From: Actinoallomurus soli
GTDB lineage: Bacteria > Actinomycetota > Actinomycetes > Streptosporangiales > Streptosporangiaceae
DNA length: 64,000 nucleotides
Assembly (NCBI RefSeq): GCF_024055715.1
Contig: NZ_JAMXMV010000008.1
Coordinates: 124,001-188,000 of the forward strand
Direction of reading: 5' to 3'
Position 1 is the stretch's first letter, and every line of letters starts with the position of its first letter. Positions 17,353-26,608 of the stretch are shown here, piece after piece. Position numbers and translations under genes: made by a program. The notes beneath the pieces are model-generated. The model searched no databases. It saw nothing but the letters and a program-made list of their open reading frames with translations, and was not told where the DNA came from.

Positions 17353-17953
17353 CCGGGACGTCGCTGGCCGGCAGCTTTTCCATCGTCGCCTGCAGCAGCT
17401 CATTGGCCAGCTGCGGGTCGGCGCCCTCGGAGACCACGACGTGCAGCATGATGCCCTCCACGCCGCTGGGCATCCGGACGTCGGAGATCCAGACCCGCTC
17501 GACCGCGGGGTAGTCCGAGAGCCGCTCGGCGACGCCCTCCTTCAGGGGCCCGACCAGCTCGTGCTCGCTGGCGCGGAACGCCACCTCGACGTCCTCGTCG
17601 ACGCCCATGCCCTGGGTGACGAGGAAGCCCTGGACGTCGCTGAACGGGATGAGAGCGGCGTCGTCGCTCTCCGGGTCGATCACCATCGCCTGGACCTCGC
17701 CGCTGCGGGCGATCTCCAGCAGCAGGGCCGCGTCGGCGTGCTGGAACTCCTCGCTCGCGGACTTCTCGCTGTACGCCTCCGGGCGCGTGAAGGCGGCCAG
17801 CGCGACGGACTCGTCCTCCAGCTGCCCCACCAGGACCGAGCCGTCGGGGTTCGTCACGATGAGGACCCCGCCGTCGACGAGCGCGCGCAGGATCTCCTCA
17901 GGTTCACCGCGCTGAGCGAGCACGTCGGCCAGCTTCGGGTTTCCATTAGCCAT
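17279..17953 (-). CDS. SseB family protein
   Basis: A 224-residue cytoplasmic protein of the SseB (enhanced serine sensitivity) family: N-terminal SseB domain (LADVLAQRGEPEEILRALVD to about residue 115) and a C-terminal SseB_C-like part with VERVWISDVRMPSG and a beta-strand VEGIMLHVVVS. ATG 17953 is taken. The E. coli namesake affects serine sensitivity, and serA lies next door, but a functional link is not shown. Convergent with the regulator fragment, 11 bp apart. A deleted copy lies at 13717-13886. Confidence 0.88.
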   Translation of the reverse strand: MANGNPKLADVLAQRGEPEEILRALVDGGVLIVTNPDGSVLVGQLEDESVALAAFTRPEAYSEKSASEEFQHADAALLLEIARSGEVQAMVIDPESDDAALIPFSDVQGFLVTQGMGVDEDVEVAFRASEHELVGPLKEGVAERLSDYPAVERVWISDVRMPSGVEGIMLHVVVSEGADPQLANELLQATMEKLPASDVPVFAHVADAESEEFLADMNADVVRR

Positions 17954-18137
17954 ACGCCCGACACTAGTGCGTGGGCGATGGCCCATGGGCCGATCCTGGC
18001 CACCGGACCGGTTATTCGCCTCGTCTCACTGGCATGTTCACCGGCCGTTACTACCATCGTGTAGGGCGAGGTCACGCCGAGGGCGCTCGGGATCGACGCA
18101 CGCCCCCACGCCGTGCAGCCACACGTAGGGGGTCCTC

Positions 18138-19721
18138 GTGAGCAGGCCTGTGGTCCTCATCGCCGAAGAGCTCTCACCCGCCGGTCTGGCGCTCCTGGAG
18201 CCGGACTTCGAGATCCGCCGCGTCGACGGCGCCGACCACGACGCGCTGGTCGCCGCGGCCGCCGGCGCGGACGCCCTGATCGTCCGCAGCGCGAGCACGG
18301 TCGACGCGGCGGTGTTCGCGGCCGCGCCCCGGCTGCGCGTCGTGGCCCGCGCGGGAGTCGGCCTCGACAACGTCGACGTCGAGGCGGCGACCAGGGCCGG
18401 CGTCATGGTCGTGAACGCGCCGACCTCCAACATCGTGACGGCCGCCGAGCACGCGATCGCGCTGCTGCTGGCCACCGCCCGCAACATCCCGCAGGCCCAC
18501 TCCTCGCTGAAGCGCGGCGAGTGGCGGCGCGCCGCGTACACCGGCGTCGAGCTGCAGGACAAGACGCTCGGCGTGCTCGGGCTGGGCCGCATCGGCGTGC
18601 TCGTCGCGCAGCGGCTCGCCGCGTTCGGAATGCGGGTGATCGCCTACGACCCGTACGTCCAGGCGGCCCATGCCGCGCAGCTCGGCGCGCGGCTCGTCCC
18701 GCTCGACGAGCTGCTGCGCGACAGCGACTTCATCACCGTCCACCTGCCGAAGACCCCCGAGACGCTCGGCCTGATCGGCGACCGTGAGCTGCGGCTGGTC
18801 AAGCCGTCCGTGCGGATCGTCAACGCCGCGCGCGGCGGCATCGTCGACGAGGACGCCCTCGACCTCGCGCTCAAGGAGGGGCGCGTCGCGGGAGCGGGCA
18901 TCGACGTGTTCCGCACCGAGCCGTGCACGGACAGCCCGCTGTTCCAGCACGACAACGTCGTGGTCACGCCGCACCTCGGGGCGAGCACCCATGAGGCGCA
19001 GGAGAAGGCCGGCACCCAGGTGGCGCGCTCGGTACGGCTGGCGCTCGCCGGCGAGTTCGTGCCGGACGCGGTGAACGTACGCGGCGGCGTCGTCGCCGAG
19101 GAGGTCAAGCCCGCGCTGCCGCTGGCGGAGAAGCTCGGGCGGATCTTCACCGCGCTCGCCGGCGGCCTGCCCGTGCGCGTCGAGGTCGAGGCGCGCGGGG
19201 AGATCGCCGCCCACGACGTGAAGGTCCTGGAGCTGGCCGCGCTGAAGGGCGCGTTCACCGACGTCGTCGAGGAGGCGGTGACGTACGTCAACGCGCCCCT
19301 CCTGTCCCGGGCCCGGGGCGTCGAGGTGACGCTGACCGGCGACGAGGAGAGCCCGGACTGGCGCAACCTCCTGACGGTCCGCGGCACGATGCCCGACGGC
19401 GTGGTCGTCTCGGTCTCCGGCGCGCTGACCGGGCCGCGCCACGTGGAGCGGATCGTCGAGGTCAACGGCTACGCCATGGAGATCACCCCGGCGGCGCACA
19501 TGGGCTTCTTCACCTACACCGACCGGCCGGGGATGGTCGGCGTGGTGGGCCGCCTGCTCGGCGACGCGGGCGTCAACATCGCCGGCATGCAGGTGGGGCG
19601 GCACGAGAAGGGCGGCCGGGCGCTGATCGCCCTGACCGTCGACTCCGCGCTGACCCCCGAGCTCGTCGACGCGATCGTCGAGGAGATCGGCGCCGAGCAG
19701 GGCCGCCGCGTCGACCTCTGA
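18138..19721 (+). CDS. serA: D-3-phosphoglycerate dehydrogenase
   Basis: First step of serine synthesis: oxidises 3-phosphoglycerate to 3-phosphohydroxypyruvate with NAD. 527 residues with the long, type I layout. Substrate-binding and NAD domains come first (GLGRIG near residue 147, active Arg in NAARGG, Glu in TEP, His in PHLGAST), then an intervening ASB domain (about 315-440) and a C-terminal ACT domain (GMVGVVGRLLGDAGVNIAGM) for serine feedback. GTG start. It keeps the actinobacterial order after ilvC, interrupted here by the lipase-ABC-island block. Confidence 0.96.
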   Translation: MSRPVVLIAEELSPAGLALLEPDFEIRRVDGADHDALVAAAAGADALIVRSASTVDAAVFAAAPRLRVVARAGVGLDNVDVEAATRAGVMVVNAPTSNIVTAAEHAIALLLATARNIPQAHSSLKRGEWRRAAYTGVELQDKTLGVLGLGRIGVLVAQRLAAFGMRVIAYDPYVQAAHAAQLGARLVPLDELLRDSDFITVHLPKTPETLGLIGDRELRLVKPSVRIVNAARGGIVDEDALDLALKEGRVAGAGIDVFRTEPCTDSPLFQHDNVVVTPHLGASTHEAQEKAGTQVARSVRLALAGEFVPDAVNVRGGVVAEEVKPALPLAEKLGRIFTALAGGLPVRVEVEARGEIAAHDVKVLELAALKGAFTDVVEEAVTYVNAPLLSRARGVEVTLTGDEESPDWRNLLTVRGTMPDGVVVSVSGALTGPRHVERIVEVNGYAMEITPAAHMGFFTYTDRPGMVGVVGRLLGDAGVNIAGMQVGRHEKGGRALIALTVDSALTPELVDAIVEEIGAEQGRRVDL

Positions 19722-20002
19722 CGGGGAGATCCACCGTCAGGGCGGGCGGCGAAGAATCCGCAGGTGGCAGGGGCTCACCCCGGAACGCGTCTTGCGATGT
19801 GAGATTCCTGGTCGCGAGGCGAGACACGCCGGGACGCAGCGGGTAGCGTCGGGAAGGTCATGCGGCGCTTCGTGCTCACCCTTCGCCGCCGTGGCGGGGC
19901 TTGATCCCGGGCAGGCCGGCGACCCGCCGCGGAGTGTGCCGCCGGCCGTCGGTCCCGCCTGATCCGCTCGCCCTGATGACGATCTTCACGGAGACGATTC
20001 CC
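19722..20002. other. Intergenic region, no gene seen
   Basis: About 280 bp after serA. No convincing frame, RNA gene or strong terminator hairpin was seen. Confidence 0.5.
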
Positions 20003-20113
20003 ATGAACGCCACTTCCGCTTGGACCCCAGCCGACGACGCCGCCGAAGAGGCGGTCAGAGCCGTGCAGACCGCGCTGGACCGCCGCGACAACGGCGGCGC
20101 CGCAGGCCGCTAG
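20003..20113 (+). CDS. Possible small ORF (36 aa)
   Basis: A short frame with a GGAGA site upstream encoding an acidic, Ala-rich helical peptide (DAAEEAVRAVQTALDRRD). An in-frame ATG at 19976 would extend it to 45 residues. It is convergent with the ROK kinase gene. No family recognised and it may not be real. Confidence 0.25.
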   Translation: MNATSAWTPADDAAEEAVRAVQTALDRRDNGGAAGR

Positions 20114-20131
20114 TTCCAGACGGCGCCGGCC

Positions 20132-21028
20132 TCAGACGGCCCCGACGCCGAGGGCCACCGCGCCGATCAGCGCGGCGTCGTCGACGAACCGCGCGGCCTC
20201 GACCGGCGGCGGGAAGGGCACGGCCCGGCCGACCGCCGCGCGTACGGCGGGCAGGAACGCCTCGGTCATCCCGCCGCCCACGACGACGCGTTCGGGATCG
20301 AGGAAGGTCGTCAGGTTGGCGACCGCCATCCCGACGGCCGCGGCGGCGTCGTCGAGCAGGGCGGCCACCGCCGGCTCGTCCCGGCGCGCGAACAGCGCCT
20401 CCGCGGTGACCCGCTCGCCGAGCAGCGCGGAGCCGCGGGCGGCCAGCCCGCTTCCGGAGGTGTACTCCTCCAGCGGCGCGCGTCCCTCCGCGTATCCCGG
20501 CTCGGCCGGTTCGCGCAGCAGGTACCCGATCTCGCCGGCCGCGCCGTGCGTACCGGGCACCACCCGGCCGCCGACCACCACCGCCGCGCCGGTCCCGGTG
20601 CCGAAGTTGACGTAGAGGCCGACGTCGGCGCCTTGGAGCCGTCCCCAGCGCAGCTCCGCGGCGGCCGCGGCGTTGACGTCGTTGTCGACGCGGACGGCCG
20701 GCACGCCGAGCCCGTCCTGGAGCAGGGCCGGCAGCGGCAGGTCGTCCCAGCCCGGCACGTTCGGCGCGAGGCGCACGCGACCCTCGCGGATCACCCCGAA
20801 CGTCGACACGCCGGCCGCGGCGAGGCGGCCGGGCGTCTCGGCGATGAGGCCGTGCGCCGCGGCCAGGACCCGGCGCATCACCTCGTCCGCGCCGTCGGCG
20901 GCGCGGGTCGGCAGGCGCGTGCCGCGCAGCCGTTCCCCGGTGACGCTCGCCGTCGCGAGCGCCACCTTGGTCCCCCCGAAGTCGATCCCGAGCACGAACT
21001 CGCCGACCGACGTCATGCCCGTCGTCAT
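20132..21028 (-). CDS. ROK family sugar kinase-like protein
   Basis: 298 residues with the ROK kinase layout: phosphate-binding GIDFGGTKVALA, a VDNDVNAAAAAE segment with catalytic Asp, GTGTGAAVVVGG, and GAAGEIGYL. The family's zinc motif (CxCGxxGCxE region) is missing; only LEEYTSGSGLA remains. The ATG overlaps the stop of the permease gene (ATGA). It probably phosphorylates a sugar or amino sugar taken up by the upstream permease; substrate not readable. Confidence 0.88.
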   Translation of the reverse strand: MTTGMTSVGEFVLGIDFGGTKVALATASVTGERLRGTRLPTRAADGADEVMRRVLAAAHGLIAETPGRLAAAGVSTFGVIREGRVRLAPNVPGWDDLPLPALLQDGLGVPAVRVDNDVNAAAAAELRWGRLQGADVGLYVNFGTGTGAAVVVGGRVVPGTHGAAGEIGYLLREPAEPGYAEGRAPLEEYTSGSGLAARGSALLGERVTAEALFARRDEPAVAALLDDAAAAVGMAVANLTTFLDPERVVVGGGMTEAFLPAVRAAVGRAVPFPPPVEAARFVDDAALIGAVALGVGAV

Positions 21029-22431
21029 GCGGCGGCCTGCCCCTGGGGCTCGGCGGGCCCGACGAAGGACTCCCTGATCTCCTTCGGCCCGAACGGCCAG
21101 GTCCTCTCGGCGCGGGCCCAGAGCAGGTAGGCGATGACGCCGAGGGCCAGCCAGGCGAGGGAGAGCAGGATCGGCTTGGCCCCGGCGGCCTGGTAGATGT
21201 AGACCCACCCGGCCAGCGCGACGATGCTCGGCAGCGGGTAGAGCCACATCTTGTACGGCCGGGGCAGGTCCGGCTGCCGCCTGCGCAGCACGGTGAGGGC
21301 GACGATCTGCGCGATCGACTGCACGAGCACGAACGCCGTGGTGAGCATGCTGATCACGTCGGTGAGGGTGAACAGCGAGCCGATCGCCGTGATGATGCCC
21401 ATCGCGTACAGGCCGGCGGTGGGGAAGTGCAGGCGCGGGTGCAGCCGCCCGAACCACGGGAGGAACACCTTGTCGCGCGCCGCGTTGTAGGGCACCCGCG
21501 AGCCGCCGAGCAGCCCGGCGAAGACGGACGCGAACGCCGTGATGATGATGCCGACCGTGAAGACCTGCGCGACGCCCTTGCCCCAGGCGCGTTCGAGCAC
21601 GAGCGAGGCGACCGAGCTGGAGTTCTTGGCCTCCTGCCACGGCACGACGCCGAGCACGCCGACCTGGAGCAGGAAGTACAGCCCCATGATGCCGAGGATC
21701 GCGTAGACGATCGAGCGCGGGATGACCCGGCCCGGGTCGCGGACCTCGGCGCCGAGGTAGGCGCTGGTGTTGTAGCCGAGGTAGTCGTAGACCGCGATGA
21801 CCAGGCCGGCGCCCAGTCCGCTGAAGAACTTCGAGCCCGCGTCATGCGGGAAGCCGAAGGCCACGCTGCCGTGGAAGTGGGTGAACGCCGCGACGATCAC
21901 GCCGAGCACCGTGACCAGCATGACGACGAAGAAGATCGAGGTGAGCTTGCCGACGTCGTCGATCCGGCGGTAGAGCGCCAGGACCACCAGCACGACGACG
22001 CCGACCGCGAAGACGTGCCCGAGTCCCGACAGCCCGTTGCCGTGGACGAGCGCGGGCCACAGGTAACCGGCGTACTGCACGAGCCCGATCGCACCGGTCG
22101 ACATGATCAGCGGGATGAACAGCACCGCCGACCACACGAACAGGAACGGCATCAGGCGGCCCGTGCGGTACTGGAACGCCTCACGCAGGTAGAGGTACGT
22201 GCCGCCGGCGCCGGGCATCGACGCGCCGAGCTCGGCCCAGACGAGGCCGTCCGCGACGACGATGATCGCGCCGATCAGCCAGCCGAACATGGCCTGCGGG
22301 CCCTGCAGAGCGCTGACCATGGCGGGGATGGTGACGAACGGCCCGATGCCGCACATCTGGGTCATGTTCACGGTGGTGGCCTGGAACAGTCCGAGGCGTC
22401 GTTCGAACCCCGGAGCCGTGGGAGACGACAT
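21025..22431 (-). CDS. APC family permease
   Basis: A 468-residue transporter with about 12 helices of the amino acid-polyamine-organocation superfamily. The first helix carries the broken-helix motif (MTQMCGIGPFVTIPAMVSAL) and PGAGGTYLYLREAF follows helix 2. It is in one operon with a ROK kinase-like gene and is divergent from a ROK repressor, an unusual partner set for a presumed amino-acid transporter. The substrate may be an amino sugar or another amine-bearing compound. A ROK-type operator lies in its upstream region. Confidence 0.9.
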   Translation of the reverse strand: MSSPTAPGFERRLGLFQATTVNMTQMCGIGPFVTIPAMVSALQGPQAMFGWLIGAIIVVADGLVWAELGASMPGAGGTYLYLREAFQYRTGRLMPFLFVWSAVLFIPLIMSTGAIGLVQYAGYLWPALVHGNGLSGLGHVFAVGVVVLVVLALYRRIDDVGKLTSIFFVVMLVTVLGVIVAAFTHFHGSVAFGFPHDAGSKFFSGLGAGLVIAVYDYLGYNTSAYLGAEVRDPGRVIPRSIVYAILGIMGLYFLLQVGVLGVVPWQEAKNSSSVASLVLERAWGKGVAQVFTVGIIITAFASVFAGLLGGSRVPYNAARDKVFLPWFGRLHPRLHFPTAGLYAMGIITAIGSLFTLTDVISMLTTAFVLVQSIAQIVALTVLRRRQPDLPRPYKMWLYPLPSIVALAGWVYIYQAAGAKPILLSLAWLALGVIAYLLWARAERTWPFGPKEIRESFVGPAEPQGQAAA

Positions 22432-22495
22432 GACTCCCCACTCCCTTTCGTGGCGCGTTACCGCCTTCTCGCTGGTGAGCGACGTTGCAGAGAAT

Positions 22496-22514
22496 GTAAG
22501 AGAGGCTCCCTAAC
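22496..22514. promoter_or_regulatory. Putative ROK repressor operator
   Basis: GTAAGAGAGGCTCCCTAAC, an imperfect 19-bp palindrome (GTNAG...CTNAC) between the divergent permease and ROK regulator genes. Its shape fits operators bound by ROK repressors. Inference. Confidence 0.5.
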
Positions 22515-22568
22515 AAAGCAAGCCCAGGGGGACGTGCGACACTTCCGTCAGCGACCCACGGGGAGGGG

Positions 22569-23801
22569 ATGGCGGTGCCCAGCGGCGGGGAGACGGCCAA
22601 CACGACGAGCGTGTTGCGCATCATGAACGAGCGGGCCGTGTACGAGCGGATCCGCCTGCTCGGCCCGGTCTCACGGCCGCAGCTGGCCGAGGCGACCGGG
22701 CTGTCCAAGCCGACGATCTCGCTGGCCCTCGCCGACCTGGAGCGCGCCGAGCTCGTCCGCCCGGTGGGGCACCGGACCGGCAACGCGGGCCGCGCCGCGC
22801 TGCTGTACGAGATCCGCCCCGAGGCCGGCTGGGTGATCGGCCTGGACGTCGGCCGCCAGTGGGTGCGCGCCGCCCTCGCCGACCTCGGTGGGGAGATCGC
22901 CGTACGGGAGGACGTCCCCGCGGACTCCGGCGACGCCGGCGCGTTGATCGACCAGCTCGGCGAGATCGTCGACAACCTCACGGCCGGGGCCGGAGGGCAG
23001 ATCACCCACATCGTCCTCGGCACGCCCGGCGTGTACGACGCCGGCAACGAGCGCCTGCACCTCGCGCCGAACATCCCCGGCTGGAACGAACCCGGCGTCA
23101 CCGCGAAGCTCGCCGAGCGGTTGCCCGCGCCGTTCGCGATCGAGAACGACATCGCCCTGGCCGCGCTCGGCGAGCAGGGCTACGGCCTCGGCGCCGACCT
23201 GCGGCACTTCGTCTACGTGTCGATCGGCACCGGCATCGGCATGGGGATCATCGTCGACGGCCGGCTGTACCGCGGCGCGCGCGGCGCCGCCGGGGAGATC
23301 GCCTTCCTGCCGATGGGGGAGACCGACCCGCTCGCGCACGCCGCGGACTCCCGGCGGCACGGGATGCTGGAGTCGGTCGCCTCGGCGCCGGCGGTGGTCG
23401 CCACCGCGCGGCGGATGGGGATGACCGGCGAGATCACCGCCAAGCGCGTCTTCGACGAGGCGCGCGACGGCGAACCGGCGGCGGTGCGCGCGGTGGCGCG
23501 GGAGGCCGACCACGTCGCCCACGCGCTGGCCGGTGTGATCGCCCTGCTCGACCCGGAGCTCATCGTCCTCGGCGGCGGGATCGGCGGGCACGGCGCCGAC
23601 GTCTTCCTCGGCGAGGTCCGCGACCGGCTGGAGACGATGACCCCGCTGGGCGCGCCGCGCGTCGAGGTGTCGCCGCTGGGCGATGAGGCCGTCGTCCTGG
23701 GCGCGCTGGCGACGGGGCTGGCGACCGCCCGCGCGCTGGTGTTCGACCGGGCCATCACCGGCGCGGCCGACCTCCCCGGAACGGTCACGAATCGCCCATA
23801 G
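22569..23801 (+). CDS. ROK family transcriptional repressor
   Basis: 410 residues: N-terminal winged helix (SRPQLAEATGLSKPTISLAL, about 35-95) joined to a ROK domain (GLDVGRQWVRAALADL, AIENDIALAALGEQ, IGTGIGMGII). As in the divergent kinase, the zinc-binding cysteine motif is absent. It is divergent from APC permease-ROK kinase and probably represses that operon until the transported or phosphorylated sugar binds. Confidence 0.92.
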   Translation: MAVPSGGETANTTSVLRIMNERAVYERIRLLGPVSRPQLAEATGLSKPTISLALADLERAELVRPVGHRTGNAGRAALLYEIRPEAGWVIGLDVGRQWVRAALADLGGEIAVREDVPADSGDAGALIDQLGEIVDNLTAGAGGQITHIVLGTPGVYDAGNERLHLAPNIPGWNEPGVTAKLAERLPAPFAIENDIALAALGEQGYGLGADLRHFVYVSIGTGIGMGIIVDGRLYRGARGAAGEIAFLPMGETDPLAHAADSRRHGMLESVASAPAVVATARRMGMTGEITAKRVFDEARDGEPAAVRAVAREADHVAHALAGVIALLDPELIVLGGGIGGHGADVFLGEVRDRLETMTPLGAPRVEVSPLGDEAVVLGALATGLATARALVFDRAITGAADLPGTVTNRP

Positions 23802-23803
23802 TT

Positions 23804-23829
23804 TGAGACGAGTTCTCATGGGATGAGAC
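23804..23829. promoter_or_regulatory. Putative BCAA operator upstream of leuB
   Basis: TTCTC-ATGGGAT-GAGAC (23813-23829), preceded by a further half-site giving TGAGA-N5-TCTCA (23804-23818). So three alternating half-sites precede leuB. Same core as at ilvB and cimA. A TAAGGT hexamer at 23837-23842, seven bases before the ATG, suggests a leaderless transcript with the operator at about -36 to -20. Confidence 0.55.
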
Positions 23830-23848
23830 GAACCGCTAAGGTGCATGC

Positions 23849-24895
23849 ATGGCTTCCCGCAGCATCCGGCTGGCCGTCGTTCCGGGCGACGGCATCGGCC
23901 CCGAGGTCGTCGCCGAAGGTCTCAAGGTCCTCGACGCGCTCGGCATGAAGATCGAGCAGACGCCGTACGACCTGGGCGCGACCCGGTGGCACAAGACCGG
24001 CGAGACGCTGCCCGACTCCGTGCTGGAGGAGATCCGGCAGCACGACGCGATCCTGCTGGGGGCCGTCGGCGACCCGAGCGTGCCGAGCGGCGTGCTGGAG
24101 CGCGGCCTGCTGCTCCGTCTGCGCTTCGAGCTCGACCACTTCGTCAACCTGCGGCCGGTCCGGCTCTACCCGGGCGTCGAGACGCCCCTCGCCGACACCC
24201 GGCCCGAGGACATCGACATGCTGGTCGTCCGGGAGGGCACCGAGGGCCCGTACGCCGGGGCCGGCGGCGTCCTCCGCAAAGGCACGCCGCACGAGGTCGC
24301 GACGCAGGAGAGCCTCAACACCGCGTTCGGCGTCGAGCGCGTCGTGCGCTACGCCTTCGAGCAGGCGGCCCGCCGCCCGCGCAAGAAGCTCACCCTCGTG
24401 CACAAGAACAACGTCCTGGTCTATGCGGGAGACCTCTGGTCGCGTACGGTCGACGCCGTGGCCGCCGAATTCCCCGACATCGACGTCGACTACTCCCACG
24501 TCGACGCCGCCACGATGTTCTTCGTCAGCCAGCCGGAGCGCTTCGACGTGATCGTCACCGACAACCTGTTCGGTGACATCATCACCGACCTGGGCGCGGC
24601 GGTGGCCGGCGGCATCGGGCTGGCCGCCAGCGGCAACATCAACCCCACCGGCGCGGCGCCGAGCATGTTCGAGCCCGTGCACGGCAGCGCTCCCGACATC
24701 GCCGGGCAGGGCAAGGCGGACCCGACCGCCACGATCCTCTCGGTCGCGTTGCTCCTGGACCACCTCGGGCTGACCGACGAGGCGCGCAAGGTCGAGCAGG
24801 CCGTCGCCGACGACCTCATCGAGCGTCAGGGCGCCTGGGCCGCGCGTTCGACCCGTGAAGCGGGCGACGACATCGCCGAGCGAGTAGCCGGCTAG
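23849..24895 (+). CDS. leuB: 3-isopropylmalate dehydrogenase
   Basis: Oxidative decarboxylation of 3-isopropylmalate to 2-oxoisocaproate in leucine synthesis, NAD- and Mg-dependent. 348 residues. The GDGIGPEV start motif, RxxxxxLRxxRLYPG substrate region, [12 protein letters not shown], and the signature [20 protein letters not shown] are all present. No ribosome site is seen before ATG 23849, fitting a leaderless mRNA. Followed by a strong terminator and then ilvE. Confidence 0.96.
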   Translation: MASRSIRLAVVPGDGIGPEVVAEGLKVLDALGMKIEQTPYDLGATRWHKTGETLPDSVLEEIRQHDAILLGAVGDPSVPSGVLERGLLLRLRFELDHFVNLRPVRLYPGVETPLADTRPEDIDMLVVREGTEGPYAGAGGVLRKGTPHEVATQESLNTAFGVERVVRYAFEQAARRPRKKLTLVHKNNVLVYAGDLWSRTVDAVAAEFPDIDVDYSHVDAATMFFVSQPERFDVIVTDNLFGDIITDLGAAVAGGIGLAASGNINPTGAAPSMFEPVHGSAPDIAGQGKADPTATILSVALLLDHLGLTDEARKVEQAVADDLIERQGAWAARSTREAGDDIAERVAG

Positions 24896-24922
24896 GGCGC
24901 GCCTCTCCATAAGGAAACCCTC

Positions 24923-24950
24923 CGGGCGCGCCCCACGGCGCGCCCGTTTT
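24923..24950 (+). terminator. Intrinsic terminator after leuB
   Basis: A 10-bp stem CGGGCGCGCC/GGCGCGCCCG with a 4-nt loop followed by TTTT. Confidence 0.85.
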
Positions 24951-25040
24951 GGGCTGCCGTGCGGTAAGGAGACTTGAACGCGACAAAAGGCGACAATGGG
25001 TACGGAGCGGCGACGAGGCCGTACCGCGAGAGGACCTCAG

Positions 25041-26138
25041 ATGAGCATCGACTTCGACATCCGGCTCTCCGACCACCGCGTGTCGGCGGACGAGCGCGAA
25101 CGACTCCTTGAGAAGCCCGGCTTCGGCCAGGTCTTCACGGACCACATGATCACGATCCGGTGGGACACGGAGCAGGGCTGGCACGACGCGCGCCTCGAGC
25201 CGTACGCGCCGCTGACCCTCGACCCGGCGACCGCGGTCTTCCACTACGCCCAGGAGCTGTTCGAGGGCCTGAAGGCCTACCGCCGGGCCGACGGATCGAT
25301 CGTCGCCTTCCGCCCGTACGCCAACGCCGCCCGCTTCAACGCCTCCTGCGAGCGGATGGCGATGCCGCCGATCCCCGAGGAGACCTTCGTCCGGTCCCTG
25401 GAGCTCCTCGTCGACGCCGACCGCGACTGGGTCCCCACCCAGCAGGGCCACAGCCTCTACCTGCGTCCCTTCATCATCGCGACGCAGCGCGGCCTCGGCG
25501 TGAACAGCCCGTCCTCGTCGTACCTGTTCATCGTCATCGCCTCGCCCTCGGGCGCCTACTTCACCGGCGGGATCAAGCCGGTCTCGGTGTGGCTGTCGGA
25601 GGAGTACACGCGGGCCGCCCCGGGTGGCACCGGCGCCGCCAAGTGCGGCGGCAACTACGCCGCCGCGTTCGTCGCTCAGGCCCAGGCCGTCCAGGAGGGC
25701 TGCGACCAGGTCGTGTGGCTCGACGCCAACGAGCACCGCTGGGTCGAGGAGATGGGCGGCATGAACCTCTTCTTCGTGTACGGCTCCGGTGCGGACGCCC
25801 GCGTCATGACGCCTTCGCTGACCGGCACGCTGCTGCCCGGCATCACGCGGGACGCGCTCCTCAAGCTCGCCCCCGACCTCGGCGTCCCGGCCTCGGAGGA
25901 CCGCATCTCCACCGACCAGTGGCGCGAGGGCAACGCCTCCGGGGAGCTGACCGAGGTGTTCGCCTGCGGCACCGCCGCCGTGATCACCCCGGTCGGCCGG
26001 GTCAAGAGCGCCAAGGACGAGTGGCTCATCGGCTCCGGCGAGCCCGGCCCGGTCACCATGCGGCTCCGCGAGGAGCTCGTCGGCATCCAGTTCGGCGACC
26101 GCCCCGACCCGTACGGCTGGATCCACAAGATCGCCTGA
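25041..26138 (+). CDS. ilvE: Branched-chain amino acid aminotransferase
   Basis: PLP-dependent class IV aminotransferase that makes the final transamination to Val, Leu and Ile. 365 residues. FEGLKAYR and LYLRPFIIAT are in the N-terminal part; the PLP Lys is in AAKCGGNYA; VEEMGGMNLFFV and the phosphate-binding ACGTAAVITPVG segment follow. ATG 25041 has a GAGAGG site. Its own promoter is expected because a terminator separates it from leuB; no copy of the TCTC-N6-TGAGAC element was found before it. Confidence 0.95.
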   Translation: MSIDFDIRLSDHRVSADERERLLEKPGFGQVFTDHMITIRWDTEQGWHDARLEPYAPLTLDPATAVFHYAQELFEGLKAYRRADGSIVAFRPYANAARFNASCERMAMPPIPEETFVRSLELLVDADRDWVPTQQGHSLYLRPFIIATQRGLGVNSPSSSYLFIVIASPSGAYFTGGIKPVSVWLSEEYTRAAPGGTGAAKCGGNYAAAFVAQAQAVQEGCDQVVWLDANEHRWVEEMGGMNLFFVYGSGADARVMTPSLTGTLLPGITRDALLKLAPDLGVPASEDRISTDQWREGNASGELTEVFACGTAAVITPVGRVKSAKDEWLIGSGEPGPVTMRLREELVGIQFGDRPDPYGWIHKIA

Positions 26139-26152
26139 CACGAACCCGCGGA

Positions 26153-26178
26153 GGCGCGTCTCCCGACGGGGACGCGCC
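26153..26178 (+). terminator. Hairpin after ilvE
   Basis: GGCGCGTC (26153-26160) pairs with GACGCGCC (26171-26178), extended by TCCC/GGG. No T-run. Confidence 0.55.
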
Positions 26179-26223
26179 CTCGGCCGGGCCGGCCGCCGAT
26201 GCTCGTGTCCGCCGCGCCGCGCG

Positions 26224-26562
26224 CTACCGATCCGAGTCCCAGCGAAGGTCCAGCTCGGACCGGTAACCGGCGTGGTCGCCGGACTCGTCCTGTCCCCGGA
26301 CCGTCGAGCCGGTGACATCCGATGCCCGGCGGACTTCGACCGCCCGGAAGGAGTAGCCGTCCTGATCGGCCTCCTCCCAGGTGAACAGGACGGCGTCCCG
26401 AGGGCGCAGCGCGCGGTAGCCGCCCGGGTCGGCGAGGCGGATGGCGGAGAAGTGCGCCCACACCTCGCCGGGCACCTCCGGCGAGGTCAGCACCCCCCAA
26501 CCCGCTTCGTCGTCCCAGGAGGCGACCTGTCCCCGGACGGACCGTCGCTGCGTCATGCCCAT
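26224..26562 (-). CDS. Cold-shock-domain-like protein
   Basis: 112 residues; the first 75 resemble a divergent cold-shock OB fold (VRGQVASWDDEAGWGVLTSP, VWAHFSAIR, LRPRDAVLFTWEEADQDGYSFRAVEV), where WGVL and HFSAI replace the usual FGFI and FVHFSAI RNA-binding strands. The C-terminal tail is charged and unique. It may bind nucleic acid. Convergent with ilvE. Confidence 0.75.
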   Translation of the reverse strand: MGMTQRRSVRGQVASWDDEAGWGVLTSPEVPGEVWAHFSAIRLADPGGYRALRPRDAVLFTWEEADQDGYSFRAVEVRRASDVTGSTVRGQDESGDHAGYRSELDLRWDSDR

Positions 26563-26608
26563 GTGCTTCTCCCGGAGAGCGGCTAGCGGAGACGGCCGGG
26601 TCAGCCGG

